Shown: in pieces, positions 61,322 through 64,000 of the stretch | Layout of the letters: every line of letters starts with the position of its first letter | How positions within the stretch are numbered: the first letter of the stretch is position 1 | Origin: Gemmatimonadota bacterium | GTDB taxonomy: Bacteria > Gemmatimonadota > Gemmatimonadetes > Gemmatimonadales > Gemmatimonadaceae | Assembly: GCA_021324775.1 (NCBI GenBank) | Contig: JAJPIM010000036.1 | Span: forward strand, 1-64,000 | DNA: 64,000 bases | Direction of reading: 5' to 3' | Program-made: the position numbers and the translations under genes | Notes under the pieces: model-generated | The model's database searches: none | What the model saw: only the letters and a program-made list of their open reading frames with translations | What the model was told of the DNA's origin: nothing

Positions 61322-63401
61322 GCGGCGGGGTGGGCGCGACGACCGCCTACATCGTCATCGTGGTGCTGGCGGCCGGGTTCTTCTTCTACAACGCGCACCG
61401 CCTCATCACGTATCTCGGAGTCGGCCGTCCTGCCGATCGCACCGACGCGCCGATGGTGCGCATCGGCAACCTGCTGGGGATCGGCATTGCCCAGAGCAAG
61501 ATCCTCAGGGATCCCCTGGCTGGGGCGATGCACGCGGCGGTGTTCTGGGGATTCATCGTCCTGACGGCCGGGACCGTCGAACTGCTCGTGCAGGGGGTCT
61601 GGCCGCAGTTCTCGTATGGTCTGGTGCTCGCGCGCCCGCTGTACGCGCCCTACGTGATGTCGCAGGAAGTGTTTGCGGTACTCGTGCTGGGGGCGGTCGG
61701 GTGGCTGTTCTACCGCCGCCTCGTGCTCAAGCCCAAGCGGCTGCGTGGCGACGCCCTCGAGCAGATGGATGCGATGATCATCCTCTCGCTGATCGCGCTG
61801 CTGATGCTCACGCTCCTGCTGATGAACGCCAGCGCGGTGATCGCGCGTCCCGATCAGGCAGAACCGGCGCGCGTGATCTCGCGGGGACTCGCCATGGGAC
61901 TGGCGGGGATGAGCCCAGCGACCGCAGCGGGGGTGGCCACGGTCGCGTGGTGGATGCACATCCTGCTGGTCCTCGCATTCCTCAACTATCTGCCGTACTC
62001 GAAGCATCTGCACGTCATCACATCGCTACCCAACGTCTACCTGTCCAATACCAGCGGTCCGGGGCGGCGCGGGGCGATGTCCGCGATGGATCTGGAGGCG
62101 GAGGGCGTCGAGCAATTCGGTGCGGCGGATGTCGAGCAGCTTTCGTGGAAGAACCTGCTCGACGGGTATTCGTGCACCGAGTGCGGGCGGTGTACAGCGG
62201 CCTGTCCCGCGAACATCACCGGAAAGACGCTCAGCCCGCGCAAGATCGTGATCAACGTGCGCCAACGGCTCCTGGAGAAGGCGCCCCTCCTCGTCCACGA
62301 GTCGCCCGCGGGGGCACATCGCGACCTCGTGCACGGCGAGGGTGATCCCGGCAACGAGACGACGACCGCCGGTGTCATGGACCACCGCCTCCTCGACAAT
62401 TTCATCACCGAGGAGGAACTCTGGGCGTGCACGTCGTGCCGGGCCTGCGTGCAGGAATGTCCGGTGTCGATCGATCAGCTCGAGGTGATCAACGAGCTGC
62501 GCCGGGATCTCGTGCTGATGGAATCCCGGTTTCCCCCCGAGATTCAACCGGTTTTCCAATCGCTGGAGCGGAACGGGAGTCCGTGGGCGTTCGATCCCGC
62601 GAACCGCGCGGATTGGGCAGAGGGGCTGGGCATACCGACCTTCGCCGAATGTGCGGCTCGGGGAGACACCCCGGAAGTGTTGTTCTGGGTCGGGTGCATG
62701 GGATCGTTCGACGCGCGGGCGAAGAAGATCACCGTGTCCTTCGCGCGCATCATGCAGGCCGCCGGCATCCGGTTCGCGATCCTCGGACAGGAAGAGAAGT
62801 GCAACGGTGATGCAGCGCGGCGCATGGGGAACGAATACCTGTATCAGATGCTGGCGAAGGACAACGTGGCGGTGTTGAACGGGTACCGCGTCAAGACCGT
62901 CGTCACCATCTGCCCGCACTGCTTCCATCAGATCGGGAACGAATATCCCCAGCTCGGCGGCAACTACGAAGTAATTCACCACTCGGTCTACATCGAGCGG
63001 TTGCTGGCTGAGGGGCGGGTCCCGATGGATGCGGAGAACGAGCAGGGCGATCCCGAGCGCATCGTGTATCACGACAGTTGCTATCTCGGGCGCTACAACG
63101 ACGTGTACGAGGCGCCCCGGGACGTGCTGCGCCGTGCGCTACCGATCGTCGACCTGGTGGAGGCGCCGCGCAACCACAGCCGCGGGCTGTGCTGCGGGGC
63201 GGGCGGGGGGCGCATGTGGATGGAGGAGCGCCAGGGCAAGCGCATCAACATCGAGCGCACCGAGGAGCTGCTGGCCACGGGGGCGACCGCGATCGCGGCG
63301 GCATGTCCATTCTGCATGACGATGCTGAGCGACGGCGTCGCGGCGAAGGATTCGCCGGTACCGGTCTACGACATTAGCGAGGTCGTGGCGGCGCGACTGA
63401 A

Positions 63402-63423
<22 letters not shown>
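61318..63423 (+). CDS. Membrane iron-sulfur ETF:quinone oxidoreductase (EtfD/HdrD-like)
   Basis: 701 residues. Five or six membrane helices (1-235) resemble the NarI-type heme/quinone domain. Next come two [4Fe-4S] sites ([18 protein letters not shown] and [16 protein letters not shown]) and a C-terminal pair of CCG domains ([49 protein letters not shown]). This layout is that of the membrane protein that links ETF to menaquinone in many bacteria. The last codons, PARGAG and TAG, are read from the palindrome at 63402-63420, so the tail was set by the repeat. Confidence 0.93.
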
Positions 63424-63527
<104 letters not shown>

Positions 63528-63528
<1 letters not shown>

Positions 63529-64000
63529 TAGGTGGTGGGCTTGATGACGGGCACACCCATGGCGGGCGTGCGGAGTGTGTAGTGCAGCGTCACCGTGAGG
63601 CGGTCACCGTCGACGTGGGCCGCCACACGGCGGGAGCAGCCTGGGCAGCGCGACATCAGCAACGGCACGTCGGCGCGTTTGCCGATCGGAGTGCGGCAGA
63701 CGGGGCAGTGGATGGACCCTGACACCAGCGCCGCGTGCGGCACCGCTTCGTCCGCCGGATCGAGCGCGATAGCCGCCGCGGTCGCAGCGGCCATGGCACC
63801 GCCGGTCCCGTGAGTCTGTGTCATCAGCCGCGGTTTGGCGGCGTCACCGAGCTTGGCGCCCACGGTGGAGAGGAAGAACTCCCGTTCGGCCGGCGACATG
63901 CTTGCCAACTGTTCCCCGGCGACCAGGCCACGCTCGGCGAGCGTGCGCACCACGCCATCCGCTCGGACCGGACCGCCGGCGTACGCGCCACCACCGCTAC
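63528..64000 (-). CDS. Zinc-ribbon protein of unknown function (5' end outside window)
   Basis: Reads ADGVVRTLAERGLVAGEQLASMSPAE, a domain with an Ala-rich middle, then a zinc ribbon with CPVC and CPGC, and ends VIKPTT. The frame stays open to the end of the window, although a GTG at 63953 is the first possible start inside it; upstream codons (GGGAYAGGPVRADG) look like a continuing Gly-rich protein. At least 157 codons are seen. I do not recognise it. Its stop codon falls in the closing palindrome of block G. Confidence 0.65.

Overview
This window is GC-rich bacterial chromosome, almost fully coding. It looks like an aerobic, Gram-negative, free-living organism. It carries signal peptides and lipoboxes, a multicopper oxidase, ETF-linked acyl-CoA oxidation, an H+-type F-ATPase, a YpdA-type (bacillithiol-linked) flavoprotein and a histone-deacetylase-like enzyme. 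The mix, and the -10 boxes placed right against start codons, would suit Gemmatimonadota or a neighbouring phylum. That is an inference and no rRNA is present to test it. I saw no rRNA, tRNA, CRISPR array, transposase or prophage.

Layout. (1) 1-13666: end of tuf, then the S10 and spc ribosomal-protein operons in classical order (rpsJ to rplO), then secY, adk and map. The run stops at map; infA, rpmJ, rpsM, rpsK, rpsD, rpoA and rplQ do not follow. Two arrays of a G-rich heptanucleotide sit inside this run (88-240 and 4917-5108). (2) 13834-23361: housekeeping enzymes (ftcD, an inositol-phosphatase family gene, trpS, purA, a YpdA-like gene, glyS, an M3-like peptidase). (3) 23475-29192: a tight plus-strand run of signalling and modification genes: histidine kinase, two small proteins (one with a ubiquitin-like pattern), HDAC-like deacetylase, methyltransferase, orphan GvpL/F protein, zinc-ribbon Ser/Thr kinase. 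(4) 29247-42778: secreted and membrane functions (multicopper oxidase, amidohydrolase, cupredoxin lipoprotein, MATE pump, serine hydrolase, MscL) plus a ketopantoate-reductase family gene and MoxR. (5) 42966-46470: an ATP synthase operon holding only F0 genes and delta, followed by sugar-nucleotide genes. (6) 47928-56576: M20 peptidase, cstA-ybdD, NAD-IDH, phosphoesterase, SprT-like, AI-2E exporter family. (7) 56657-63423: acyl-CoA dehydrogenase, a glycosyltransferase, etfB, etfA and a membrane iron-sulfur ETF:quinone oxidoreductase, which together would pass electrons from acyl-CoA to the quinone pool.

The most unusual non-genic content is repetitive. Two families of heptanucleotide arrays (GGGGAYT/GGGAYTA and GAAAGTA/GAAAGGA) lie between genes. 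The second family is tied to a GC palindrome that in places supplies stop codons. A separate palindromic element of about 40 bp occurs three times, once inside the 5' coding part of atpB. A repeated TAnnTT-like -10 box lies 6-7 nt before several start codons and suggests leaderless transcripts.
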